This document shows positions 7,149 through 14,887 of a stretch of DNA of 49,197 nt, in pieces. Both the position numbers and the translations under genes were made by a program. Each line of letters begins with the position of its first letter. Position 1 is the stretch's first letter. Below the pieces are notes generated by a model, which was given only the letters and a program-made list of their open reading frames with translations, did no database searches and was not told where the DNA came from. Origin of the DNA: Streptomyces hydrogenans (lineage in GTDB: Bacteria; Actinomycetota; Actinomycetes; Streptomycetales; Streptomycetaceae); NCBI RefSeq assembly GCF_014656075.1, contig NZ_BNBS01000060.1:1-49197 (forward strand). The letters run 5' to 3'.

Positions 7149-8660
7149 ATGACCGTACGGCGAGTAATGGGCATCGAGACGGAGTACGGGATCTCCGTCC
7201 CGGGACACCCGAACGCCAATGCCATGCTCACCTCGTCCCAGATCGTCAACGCCTACGCCGCGGCGATGCACCGGGCGCGCCGCGCCCGCTGGGACTTCGA
7301 GGAGGAGAACCCGCTGCGGGACGCCCGCGGCTTCGACCTCGCCCGCGAGGTCGCCGACTCCAGCCAGCTCACCGACGAGGACATCGGCCTCGCCAACGTG
7401 ATCCTCACCAACGGCGCCCGGCTCTACGTGGACCACGCCCACCCCGAGTACAGCGCCCCCGAGGTCACCAACCCGCGCGACGCCGTCCTGTGGGACAAGG
7501 CCGGCGAGCGGATCATGGCCGAGGCGGCCGAGCGCGCCGCCCAGCTCCCCGGCGCCCAGCCCATCCACCTCTACAAGAACAACACCGACAACAAGGGCGC
7601 GTCCTACGGCACGCACGAGAACTACCTGATGAAGCGGGAGACCCCCTTCTCGGACATCGTGCGGCACCTGACGCCTTTCTTCGTCTCCCGGCAGGTCGTC
7701 ACCGGCGCGGGCCGGGTCGGCATCGGCCAGGACGGCCGCGAGAACGGCTTCCAGATCAGCCAGCGCGCCGACTACTTCGAGGTCGAGGTCGGCCTGGAGA
7801 CCACCCTCAAGCGCCCCATCATCAACACCCGCGACGAGCCGCACGCCGACGCCGAGAAGTACCGCCGGCTCCACGTGATCATCGGGGACGCCAACCTCTC
7901 CGAGATCTCCACCTACCTCAAGCTCGGCACCACCGCGCTCGTCCTCTCCATGATCGAGGACGGCTTCATCACCGTCGACCTCGCCGTCGACCAGCCCGTC
8001 CGCACCCTCCACCACGTCTCCCACGACCCGAGCCTCCAGTACCTCGTCACGCTGCGCAGCGGCCGGACACTCACCGCCGTCCAGCTCCAGATGGAGTACT
8101 TCGAGCTGGCCAGGAAGTACGTGGACGAGCGGTACGGCTCCGACGCCGACGACCAGACCAAGGACGTCCTCTCCCGGTGGGAGGACACCCTCAACCGCCT
8201 CGAGAACGACCCGATGAGCCTGGCCGGCGAGCTGGACTGGATCGCCAAGCGGGAGCTCATGGAGGGCTACCGGCGCCGTGACGGCCTGGACTGGGACGCG
8301 CCCCGGCTGCACCTGGTGGACCTCCAGTACGCGGACGTGCGGCCCGACAAGGGGCTGTACAACCGCCTGGTGGCTCGCGGCCGCATGAAGCGGCTCCTGG
8401 ACGAGGCCGAGGTGGTACGGGCCCAGACGGCCCCTCCGGAGGACACCAGGGCCTATTTCCGGGGCCGCTGCCTGGAGCAGTACGCCGACGACGTCGCCGC
8501 CGCGTCCTGGGACTCGGTGATCTTCGACCTGCCGGGCCGCGACTCGCTCCAGCGCGTCCCGACCCTGGAGCCGCTGCGCGGCACCAAGGCCCATGTGGCG
8601 GCCCTCCTGGACCGCTGCCGTACGGCGGAGGAACTCGTCAGGGTTCTCTCCGGCAGCTGA
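7149..8660 (+). CDS. dop: Depupylase/Pup deamidase Dop
   Basis: A 503-residue carboxylate-amine-ligase/glutamine-synthetase-fold enzyme. In the family it removes Pup from substrates by cleaving the isopeptide bond and, where Pup ends in Gln, deamidates it to Glu. Family features seen: MGIETEYGIS at the N terminus with the ATP/Mg-binding glutamate, YKNNTDNKGASYGTHENYL, a Dop-type loop (EAAERAAQLPGAQPIHLYKN), and INTRDEPHADAEKYRRLHVI, which PafA shares. Its length (503) exceeds that of PafA (453), as expected. The ATG has AAGGAGGG about 5 nt upstream. Because the Pup encoded here already ends in Glu, its main role should be depupylation rather than deamidation. Confidence 0.96.
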   Translation: MTVRRVMGIETEYGISVPGHPNANAMLTSSQIVNAYAAAMHRARRARWDFEEENPLRDARGFDLAREVADSSQLTDEDIGLANVILTNGARLYVDHAHPEYSAPEVTNPRDAVLWDKAGERIMAEAAERAAQLPGAQPIHLYKNNTDNKGASYGTHENYLMKRETPFSDIVRHLTPFFVSRQVVTGAGRVGIGQDGRENGFQISQRADYFEVEVGLETTLKRPIINTRDEPHADAEKYRRLHVIIGDANLSEISTYLKLGTTALVLSMIEDGFITVDLAVDQPVRTLHHVSHDPSLQYLVTLRSGRTLTAVQLQMEYFELARKYVDERYGSDADDQTKDVLSRWEDTLNRLENDPMSLAGELDWIAKRELMEGYRRRDGLDWDAPRLHLVDLQYADVRPDKGLYNRLVARGRMKRLLDEAEVVRAQTAPPEDTRAYFRGRCLEQYADDVAAASWDSVIFDLPGRDSLQRVPTLEPLRGTKAHVAALLDRCRTAEELVRVLSGS

Positions 8661-8761
8661 TTCGATACCTGAACGGGGCCTGAAATACCCGGGTCCTGGG
8701 AATCATGGAAGCAGTGCCCGGACGTTGCGGAAATGCGGGGGCCGATGTCAGTCCCGGCTTG

Positions 8762-8767
8762 TAGGGT
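8762..8767 (+). promoter_or_regulatory. Candidate -10 box for pup
   Basis: TAGGGT lies 59 nt before the pup ATG in the 166-bp gap after dop and matches the streptomycete -10 consensus. No -35 could be assigned, so a pup-proximal promoter is only a suggestion. Confidence 0.35.
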
Positions 8768-8826
8768 CTGATCTTGCAGGACCAGCAGCACCTGCCCGGG
8801 CATTCCGATTAGAGCGGGGTGAGGAA

Positions 8827-9039
8827 ATGGCGACCAAGGACACCGGCGGCGGACAGCAGAAGGCGACGCGTTCCACGGAAGAGGTCGAGGAGACCACCAC
8901 CGAGGCGAACTCCGACCTCAAGGAACGCCAGGAGAAGCTCAGCGAGGACGTGGACTCCGTCCTGGACGAGATCGACGACGTCCTCGAGGAGAACGCCGAG
9001 GAGTTCGTGCGGTCCTTCGTGCAGAAGGGCGGCGAGTAG
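8827..9039 (+). CDS. pup: Prokaryotic ubiquitin-like protein Pup
   Basis: A 70-residue, highly acidic, intrinsically disordered modifier. The helix-forming segment (about 30-60, SDLKERQEKLSEDVDSVLDE and following) binds the ARC coiled coil. The C terminus is GGE. PafA links the side-chain carboxylate of the terminal glutamate to substrate lysines. Many actinobacterial Pups end in GGQ and need Dop deamidation; here the last codon is GAG, so the product is ready for ligation. The ATG at 8827 gives the standard start MATKDTGGGQQ with GGTGAGG just upstream. The longer frame from 8593 overlaps dop and is not supported. Confidence 0.97.
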   Translation: MATKDTGGGQQKATRSTEEVEETTTEANSDLKERQEKLSEDVDSVLDEIDDVLEENAEEFVRSFVQKGGE

Positions 9040-9060
9040 CCGCCTCCCACCTGTCGTTCC

Positions 9061-9102
9061 CCGTCCCCGGAGCCCCGGAAGAAGCCGTGGGCCCGGGGAC
9101 GG
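9061..9102 (+). terminator. Inverted repeat after pup
   Basis: A perfect 10-bp stem (9061-9070 with 9093-9102) with a 22-nt loop starts 21 bp after the pup stop. A second small repeat (9150-9156 with 9168-9174) follows before prcB. One or both may reduce read-through from pup to prcBA. Confidence 0.5.
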
Positions 9103-9200
9103 ATGACAGGCTCTCGCACGGGTAAGGTCCGTACACAGCAATCAAGATCGGCCCGCGCGTGTCAGGGGCGGGCCCTTCTCACCCACCCGGAAGGAATCGC

Positions 9201-10040
9201 GTGGAAGCCAACCCTCGTAGCATCGGGCGTCTGCCGGCGGCCTTCCTGACGCCGGGCTCCTCCTCGTTCATGGACTTCCTCGCCGACCACTCGCCGGAAT
9301 CGCTCCCGGGGAACCGGAAGCTGCCGGACGGGATCGTCGAGGCTCCGCACGGCACGACCATCGTGGCCGCCACGTTCCCCGGGGGCGTCGTGCTCGCCGG
9401 TGACCGGCGCGCCACCATGGGCAACATGATCGCGCAGCGGGACATCGAGAAGGTGTTCCCGGCGGACGAGTACTCGGCGGTCGGCATCGCGGGCACCGCC
9501 GGCCTCGCCGTCGAGATGGTCAAGCTCTTCCAGCTGGAGCTGGAGCACTTCGAGAAGGTGGAGGGCGCCACGCTCTCCCTCGAGGGCAAGGCGAACCGGC
9601 TCTCCACCATGATCCGCAGCAACCTCGGCATGGCCATGCAGGGCCTCGCCGTGGTCCCGCTCTTCGCGGGCTGGGACGAGGGCAGGGAGAAGGGCCGGAT
9701 CTTCTCCTACGACGTGACCGGCGGCCGCTCCGAGGAGCACGGGTACGCCGCGACCGGCTCGGGCTCGATCTTCGCCCGCGGCTCCATGAAGAAGCTGTAC
9801 CGCGAGGACCTCACCGAGCAGCAGGCGACCACCCTGGTCGTGCAGGCGCTGTACGACGCGGCGGACGACGACTCCGCGACCGGTGGCCCGGACCTGGCCC
9901 GCCGGATCTTCCCGATCGTCACCGTCATCACCGACGAGGGCTTCCGCCGGCTCACCGAGGCGGAGTCCTCCGAGCTGGCCCGCTCCGTCACCGAGCGGCG
10001 TCTGGAGCAGCCGGACGGACCGCGCGCCGCCCTGCTCTGA
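9201..10040 (+). CDS. prcB: 20S proteasome beta subunit PrcB
   Basis: A 279-residue Ntn-hydrolase precursor. Residues 1-51 form the propeptide and autocleavage before T52 (HG followed by TTIVAATFPGG) exposes the catalytic threonine. Conserved partners include D68 and R70 in AGDRRATMG, the lysine in RDIEKVF, and the GSGSIFARGSMKKLY segment near the substrate pocket. Two seven-membered beta rings make the proteolytic chamber between PrcA rings. The GTG at 9201 is preferred over the upstream frame because GGAAGGA ends about 5 nt before it and the resulting propeptide has family length. prcA follows 46 bp downstream in the same operon. Confidence 0.96.
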   Translation: MEANPRSIGRLPAAFLTPGSSSFMDFLADHSPESLPGNRKLPDGIVEAPHGTTIVAATFPGGVVLAGDRRATMGNMIAQRDIEKVFPADEYSAVGIAGTAGLAVEMVKLFQLELEHFEKVEGATLSLEGKANRLSTMIRSNLGMAMQGLAVVPLFAGWDEGREKGRIFSYDVTGGRSEEHGYAATGSGSIFARGSMKKLYREDLTEQQATTLVVQALYDAADDDSATGGPDLARRIFPIVTVITDEGFRRLTEAESSELARSVTERRLEQPDGPRAALL

Positions 10041-10086
10041 TCCGCACGTCGCCCCCTCACAGCCCAGAAGAAAGGGACGAGCGCCG

Positions 10087-10839
10087 GTGTCGACACCGTT
10101 CTACGTCTCCCCCCAGCAGGCCATGGCCGACCGCGCGGAGTACGCCCGCAAGGGCATCGCGCGCGGCCGCAGCCTGGTGGTCCTCCAGTACGCCGACGGC
10201 ATCGTCTTCGTCGGCGAGAACCCGTCCCGCGCCCTGCACAAGTTCAGCGAGATCTACGACCGGATCGGCTTCGCCGCCGCCGGCAAGTACAACGAGTACG
10301 AGAACCTCCGCATCGGCGGCGTCCGCTACGCCGACCTGCGCGGCTACACCTACGACCGGGACGACGTGACCGCGCGCGGCCTGGCCAACGTGTACGCGCA
10401 GACGCTGGGCACGATCTTCTCCAGCGCCGGCGAGAAGCCGTACGAGGTGGAGCTGGTCGTCGCCGAGGTCGGCGCCGAGCCGGCCGGGGACCAGATCTAC
10501 CGGCTGCCGCACGACGGCTCCATCGTGGACGAGCACGGCTCGGTCGCGGTGGGCGGCAACGCCGAGCAGATCAGCTCCTTCCTCGACCAGCGCCACCGGG
10601 ACGGGATGTCCCTCGCGGAGGCCCTGAAGCTGGCGGTGCAGGCGCTCTCCCGGGACACCAACGGCACCGAGCGGGAGATCCCCGCGGAGCGCCTGGAGGT
10701 AGCGGTCCTGGACCGGACGCGTCCGCAGCAGCGGAAGTTCAAGCGCATCGTCGGCCGTCAGCTGGTCCGTCTCCTGGAGGCGGACAACGCGGCCCTGGCG
10801 AAGACGGACGAGCCCTCGGACGAGGTCTCCGAGGAGTAG
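10087..10839 (+). CDS. prcA: 20S proteasome alpha subunit PrcA
   Basis: A 250-residue alpha subunit with no catalytic threonine, forming the outer gated rings of the core. The N-terminal gate helix STPFYVSPQQAMADRAEYAR and the body GIARGRSLVVLQYADGIVFV match actinobacterial PrcA. The acidic C-terminal tail (TDEPSDEVSEE) is typical. The GTG at 10087 is preferred over the frame opening at 9883, which would overlap prcB; AAAGGGA lies about 9 nt upstream. The gene ends the core proteasome operon just before a strong hairpin terminator. Confidence 0.96.
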   Translation: MSTPFYVSPQQAMADRAEYARKGIARGRSLVVLQYADGIVFVGENPSRALHKFSEIYDRIGFAAAGKYNEYENLRIGGVRYADLRGYTYDRDDVTARGLANVYAQTLGTIFSSAGEKPYEVELVVAEVGAEPAGDQIYRLPHDGSIVDEHGSVAVGGNAEQISSFLDQRHRDGMSLAEALKLAVQALSRDTNGTEREIPAERLEVAVLDRTRPQQRKFKRIVGRQLVRLLEADNAALAKTDEPSDEVSEE

Positions 10840-10850
10840 TCGCCCCGAAC

Positions 10851-10892
10851 GCGCGGAGGGCCCCCGTCCACCAGGACGGGGGCCCTCCGCGC
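10851..10892. terminator. Strong bidirectional terminator after prcA
   Basis: A perfect 19-bp stem (10851-10869 with 10874-10892) closes a 4-nt ACCA loop. It sits between the convergent prcA and LacI-type genes and can serve both strands. Confidence 0.9.
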
Positions 10893-10901
10893 GGTCGGGG
10901 C

Positions 10902-11921
10902 TCAGACGGCCGGTGCCGGGCCGCTGGAGCCCCGGGCGACGAGGGCGACGGGCAGGGTGACCGGCGGGGCCGGTTCGCCCGCCAGGACGGCGAGGAGCGC
11001 CTCCATGCCCCGCCGCCCGAACTCCTCGGCGGGCAGCCGGACCGTGGTGAGCTCGGGCTCGACCGCGCCGGCCAGGGCCAGGTCGTCGAAACCGGTGATC
11101 GACAGGTCCTCCGGGACGCGCAGCCCCAGCCGGCGGGCGGCCTTCAGCACCCCGACCGCGAGGATGTCGTCGTCGCAGACCACCGCCGTGGGCCGGGGCC
11201 CCGGGCCGCCGAGGGCGAGGGCGGCCGCCTCCCGGGCGCCGGCCACGTCGAGCGACGACCGGACGGTGCGCAGTCCGGTGCCGCGCAGGGCGTCGGCGAG
11301 CGCGGCGGCGCGGACGTCGAAGGTCCACGAGGGCACGGCGGACGCCAGGTGCAGGAAGCTGCGGTGGCCCAGCGCCAGCAGGTGGTCGGTGACCCGGCGC
11401 ATCCCGTCGGCGACGTCGAGGTTCAGGTGCGCGGCGGCGCCGGGCTCGGACGGGTCGCTGTCGAGCATGACGAGGGGCAGGTCGCTGCCCCGGAAGGCGC
11501 CCAGGGCCTCGGTGGCCATCGAGGAGGCCAGCACGCCGTCCAGGGCGGCCTGGGCGGAGGCGAAGGGGTCGCGGGCGGGGCCGACGCCGTCGGGGGAGGG
11601 GTAGAGGACGACGCCGAAACCGTGGTCGGCGGCGACCGCCGCCGCGCCGGTGTACACGTGGGCGAAGAACTCGTTGGTGAGCGCGGGGACGACGAGCAGG
11701 GCGGTGCGGGTGCGGCCGAGGCGCAGGTTGCGGGCCGCGAGGTTGGGCCGGTAGCCGAGCTCGCGGGCCGTGTCCCGGACGGTGCCGGCTGTGCGCTCCG
11801 ACACCCTGCCGCGCCACTTCTCGCCCAGCACCAGGGAGACGGTGGCCTGCGAGACGCCCGCCACCCGGGCGACGTCCCTGCTGGTCGGACGGGTGCCGCT
11901 GGGGGGTTCGGGGGTCTGCAC
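10902..11921 (-). CDS. LacI-family transcriptional regulator
   Basis: A 339-residue repressor-type regulator. The N-terminal helix-turn-helix (about 10-35: TSRDVARVAGVSQATVSLVLG) is followed by the hinge helix region (ELGYRPNLAARNLRLGRT) and a periplasmic-binding-protein-like sugar-sensing domain to about residue 330. The GTG start is preceded by GGAGG. It diverges from an MFS transporter across 145 bp containing two TACGTA palindromes, so the simplest model is that it represses the transporter, and perhaps itself, until a small ligand binds. The ligand is unknown. The pair separates prcA from pafA. Confidence 0.92.
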   Translation of the reverse strand: MQTPEPPSGTRPTSRDVARVAGVSQATVSLVLGEKWRGRVSERTAGTVRDTARELGYRPNLAARNLRLGRTRTALLVVPALTNEFFAHVYTGAAAVAADHGFGVVLYPSPDGVGPARDPFASAQAALDGVLASSMATEALGAFRGSDLPLVMLDSDPSEPGAAAHLNLDVADGMRRVTDHLLALGHRSFLHLASAVPSWTFDVRAAALADALRGTGLRTVRSSLDVAGAREAAALALGGPGPRPTAVVCDDDILAVGVLKAARRLGLRVPEDLSITGFDDLALAGAVEPELTTVRLPAEEFGRRGMEALLAVLAGEPAPPVTLPVALVARGSSGPAPAV

Positions 11922-12004
11922 GGGGCCTCCGCGTGGGACGCTGGTCGGTGGGGCGCTGCCCGGTGGGGCACGGGCGCGGGTGGACCCGCGTCACGGCGCC
12001 ATGG

Positions 12005-12031
12005 TACGTATGACGCCGGAAGTTATACGTA
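12005..12031. promoter_or_regulatory. Paired TACGTA sites between LacI and MFS genes
   Basis: Two palindromic TACGTA hexamers (12005-12010 and 12026-12031) are 21 bp apart centre to centre, two helical turns, in the divergent promoter region. They are candidate operators for the adjacent LacI-type regulator. Confidence 0.5.
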
Positions 12032-12066
12032 AAACCTCGGCGGGAGCCGACGGAGGGGAGACCCGC

Positions 12067-13338
12067 ATGGCCACCGAGGCCACGGCACACGGCGGCTACC
12101 GCGACATCCTGCGGGCGCCGCACGCGCTCCGCCTGCTCACCGGCACCCTGGTCGGCCGGCTGCCCAACGGCACCGGGCCCGTCGCCATGACCCTCTTCGT
12201 CCGCGACCAGGGCGGCAGCTACACCCTCGCGGGCGGCCTCGTCGCCGCGTACGGCCTCGCCAACGCCGTCGGGCAGCCGCTCCTCGGCCGGGCCGTCGAC
12301 CTCAAGGGCCAGCCGCGCGTCCAGCTGCCCGCCGCCGTCCTCTCCGCCCTCGGCATGGCCCTCTTCGCCCTCGCCGGCATCGGCACCCTCCCGCTCGCCT
12401 ACGCCGCCGTCGTGGTCGCCGGTCTCTTCACCCCGCCCCTGGAGGGCGGCCTGCGGGCCCTGTGGCCGAGCGTCCTGGGCCGCGAGGACCGGATCCACCG
12501 CGCGTACGCCCTCGACGCGGTCGCCCAGGAGGTCATGTTCACCGTCGGCCCGCTCCTGGTGACCCTCCTCGTCGCCCTGTGGTCGCCCGCCGCCGCCCTC
12601 CTGGTCATCAACCTCATCGGCGTCCTCGGTGCCCTCTCCGTGGTCCTCTCCGAGCCCTCCAGGACCTGGCGCTCCGCACCCCGCGAGGCCCACTGGCTCG
12701 GCGCGCTGCGCTCGCCCGGGCTGCTCGCCCTGCTCGGCTCCTTCTTCTTCGTCGGCCTCGCCCTCGGCTCCATCACGGTGGCCGCCGTCGCCTACGCCGA
12801 CGACCGCGGCACCCCGTCCGTCTACGGCTGGCTGATGGCCGCCCTCGGCCTCGGCGCCCTCCTCGGCGGCGTCCTCTACGGCGCCCGCCAGTGGGCCGGC
12901 GCGCCCGAACGGCGGCTGCGCGTGCTGGTGGCCCTCCTCGCGCTCTGCTACCTGCCGCTGACGCTCACCCCCGGCCCGGTCGCCATGGCCGGCCTCTCGG
13001 CCCTCGCCGGCGTCTTCCTCGCGCCCGTACTGGCCTGCGCGTTCATCGTGGTGGACCGGCACGCGCCGGCCGGCACCGTCACCGAGGCGTTCTCCTGGCT
13101 GGTCACCACCTTCGGGGTCGGCGCCGCCCTGGGATCGGCCGCCGCGGGACCCGCCGTCGAACTCGCCGGAACGGTCGCCGGATTCGCCGTGGCCGGCGTC
13201 GGAGGCGTCGTCGCCCTCCTCGTCCTGCTCGCCACGGGGCGGGTCCTGCACGACCCCGACGCGCCCGGCCGGCGGTCGCGACACGCCGCGAGCGGGGGCG
13301 GCGCCGACGCCGTGCACACCGAAAAGAACGCCCTCTGA
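12067..13338 (+). CDS. MFS transporter
   Basis: A 423-residue major facilitator superfamily protein with about 12 hydrophobic segments and a central hydrophilic loop near residues 195-215 (SEPSRTWRSAPREAH). The family motif A region between TM2 and TM3 appears as GQPLLGRAVDLKGQPR (about 75-90). It has no signal for substrate type; an export role for a small molecule is plausible. The ATG at 12067 has GGAGGGGAG about 8 nt upstream. The divergent LacI gene probably regulates it. It ends 70 bp before pafA and has no clear terminator, so some read-through into pafA is possible. Confidence 0.88.
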   Translation: MATEATAHGGYRDILRAPHALRLLTGTLVGRLPNGTGPVAMTLFVRDQGGSYTLAGGLVAAYGLANAVGQPLLGRAVDLKGQPRVQLPAAVLSALGMALFALAGIGTLPLAYAAVVVAGLFTPPLEGGLRALWPSVLGREDRIHRAYALDAVAQEVMFTVGPLLVTLLVALWSPAAALLVINLIGVLGALSVVLSEPSRTWRSAPREAHWLGALRSPGLLALLGSFFFVGLALGSITVAAVAYADDRGTPSVYGWLMAALGLGALLGGVLYGARQWAGAPERRLRVLVALLALCYLPLTLTPGPVAMAGLSALAGVFLAPVLACAFIVVDRHAPAGTVTEAFSWLVTTFGVGAALGSAAAGPAVELAGTVAGFAVAGVGGVVALLVLLATGRVLHDPDAPGRRSRHAASGGGADAVHTEKNAL

Positions 13339-13395
13339 TCGGAAAATGATCGAAACGGGAACGTCCAACCCGGTTTCAGCACAGGCCGTCAGGCG

Positions 13396-13401
13396 TAATG
13401 T
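13396..13401 (+). promoter_or_regulatory. -10 box for leaderless pafA transcript
   Basis: TAATGT is followed by 6 nt and the pafA ATG at 13408, the leaderless layout; a weak TTTCAG lies 16 nt upstream as a possible -35. It implies pafA has its own promoter, apart from dop-pup-prcBA. Confidence 0.55.
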
Positions 13402-13407
13402 TCAGAC

Positions 13408-14769
13408 ATGGACCGCCGCATTTTCGGGCTGGAGAACGAGTACGGCGTCACGTGCACGTTCAGGGGACAGCGCCGACTGTCTCCTGACGAAGTGGCGCGG
13501 TACCTCTTCCGCCGAGTCGTGTCATGGGGCCGCAGCAGCAATGTCTTCCTGCGGAACGGTGCCCGCCTGTACCTCGACGTGGGTTCGCATCCGGAATACG
13601 CCACACCGGAATGCGACGACCTGATCGAACTCGTCACCCACGACAAGGCCGGCGAGCGCATTCTCGAAGGTCTTCTCGTGGACGCCGAACGCCGCCTGCA
13701 CGAGGAGGGAATCGCGGGCGACGTCTATCTCTTCAAGAACAACACCGACTCCGCCGGAAACTCCTACGGCTGCCACGAGAACTATCTCGTCGCCCGCCAC
13801 GGCGAGTTCTCCCGCCTCGCGGACATCCTCATCCCGTTCCTGGTCACGCGTCAGCTGATCTGCGGCGCGGGCAAGGTCCTCCAGACCCCGCGCGGAGCCG
13901 TCTACTGCGTCTCGCAGCGGGCGGAGCACATCTGGGAGGGCGTCAGCTCCGCCACCACCCGCTCCCGGCCCATCATCAACACCCGGGACGAGCCGCACGC
14001 CGACGCCGAGCGCTACCGCCGGCTCCACGTCATCGTCGGCGACTCCAACATGTCGGAGACGACCATGCTGCTCAAGGTCGGCGCCACCGACCTCGTGCTG
14101 CGCATGATCGAGGCCGGCACCGTGATGCGCGACCTGACCCTGGAGAACCCGATCCGGGCCATCCGCGAGGTCAGCCACGACATCACCGGCCAGCGCAAGG
14201 TGCGGCTGGCCAGCGGCCGCGAGGCCTCCGCCCTGGAGGTGCAGCGCGAGTACTTCGAGAAGGCGTCCGACTTCGTCGACCGCCGCGGCATCCGCTCCGG
14301 CACGGTCGCCCAGGTGCTCGAACTGTGGGGCCGCACGCTCGACGCCATCGAGCAGGAGGAGCTGGACCGCATCCAGACGGAGATCGACTGGGTGATGAAG
14401 TACAAGCTCATCGAGCGGTACCGCGCCAAGCACAACATGACCATGTCGAACCCGCGGGTCGCGCAGATAGACCTCGCCTATCACGACATCCACCGCCGCC
14501 GGGGGCTGTACTACCTGCTCCAGAAGAACGGACAGGCGGCGCGGATCTGCAACGACGTGAAGATCTTCGAGGGCAAGTCCGTGCCCCCGCAGACCACCCG
14601 GGCCCGGCTCCGCGGCGACTTCATCCGCCGCGCCCAGGAGCAGCGCCGGGACTTCACGGTCGACTGGGTGCACCTGAAGCTCAACGACCAGGCGCAGCGC
14701 ACGGTCCTCTGCAAGGACCCGTTCCGCTCGGTCGACGACCGGGTGGAGAAGCTGATCGCCGGTATGTAG
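13408..14769 (+). CDS. pafA: Pup-protein ligase PafA
   Basis: A 453-residue ligase of the carboxylate-amine-ligase/glutamine-synthetase fold. It activates the Pup C-terminal glutamate with ATP as a gamma-glutamyl phosphate and transfers it to a substrate lysine. Signature segments are MDRRIFGLENEYGVTC (catalytic/Mg glutamate near residue 9), YLDVGSHPEYATPECDD, FKNNTDSAGNSYGCHENYL and INTRDEPHADAERYRRLHVI. It lacks the Dop-specific loop, which distinguishes it from the paralogue encoded at 7149. The ATG appears leaderless. It is separated from the proteasome core genes by the LacI/MFS pair and followed by a hairpin terminator. Confidence 0.96.
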   Translation: MDRRIFGLENEYGVTCTFRGQRRLSPDEVARYLFRRVVSWGRSSNVFLRNGARLYLDVGSHPEYATPECDDLIELVTHDKAGERILEGLLVDAERRLHEEGIAGDVYLFKNNTDSAGNSYGCHENYLVARHGEFSRLADILIPFLVTRQLICGAGKVLQTPRGAVYCVSQRAEHIWEGVSSATTRSRPIINTRDEPHADAERYRRLHVIVGDSNMSETTMLLKVGATDLVLRMIEAGTVMRDLTLENPIRAIREVSHDITGQRKVRLASGREASALEVQREYFEKASDFVDRRGIRSGTVAQVLELWGRTLDAIEQEELDRIQTEIDWVMKYKLIERYRAKHNMTMSNPRVAQIDLAYHDIHRRRGLYYLLQKNGQAARICNDVKIFEGKSVPPQTTRARLRGDFIRRAQEQRRDFTVDWVHLKLNDQAQRTVLCKDPFRSVDDRVEKLIAGM

Positions 14770-14790
14770 GACGATCACAAGAGCAGGTCG

Positions 14791-14819
14791 GGGCCCCGCG
14801 CGTGCGACGTGCGGGGCCC
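14791..14819 (+). terminator. Terminator after pafA
   Basis: A 13-bp stem (14791-14803 with 14807-14819, one G-T pair) closes a 3-nt loop 22 bp after the pafA stop. Confidence 0.75.
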
Positions 14820-14841
14820 TGGACGTCACGGGCGGGTCCCC

Positions 14842-14847
14842 TAGAGT
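14842..14847 (+). promoter_or_regulatory. Candidate -10 box for the FKBP lipoprotein gene
   Basis: TAGAGT lies just downstream of the pafA terminator and 40 nt before the GTG start of the FKBP lipoprotein gene. It matches the streptomycete -10 pattern; the -35 is weak. Confidence 0.4.
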
Positions 14848-14887
14848 GTCGGGACAACTACTGTGCCGTCTGAGATCTGAGGAACAC

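Noticed and set aside
8593..8826. Longer Pup start overlapping the end of dop
   Set aside because: Pup is a fixed small protein starting MATKDTGGGQQ; the upstream residues overlap the dop reading frame and have no ribosome site.
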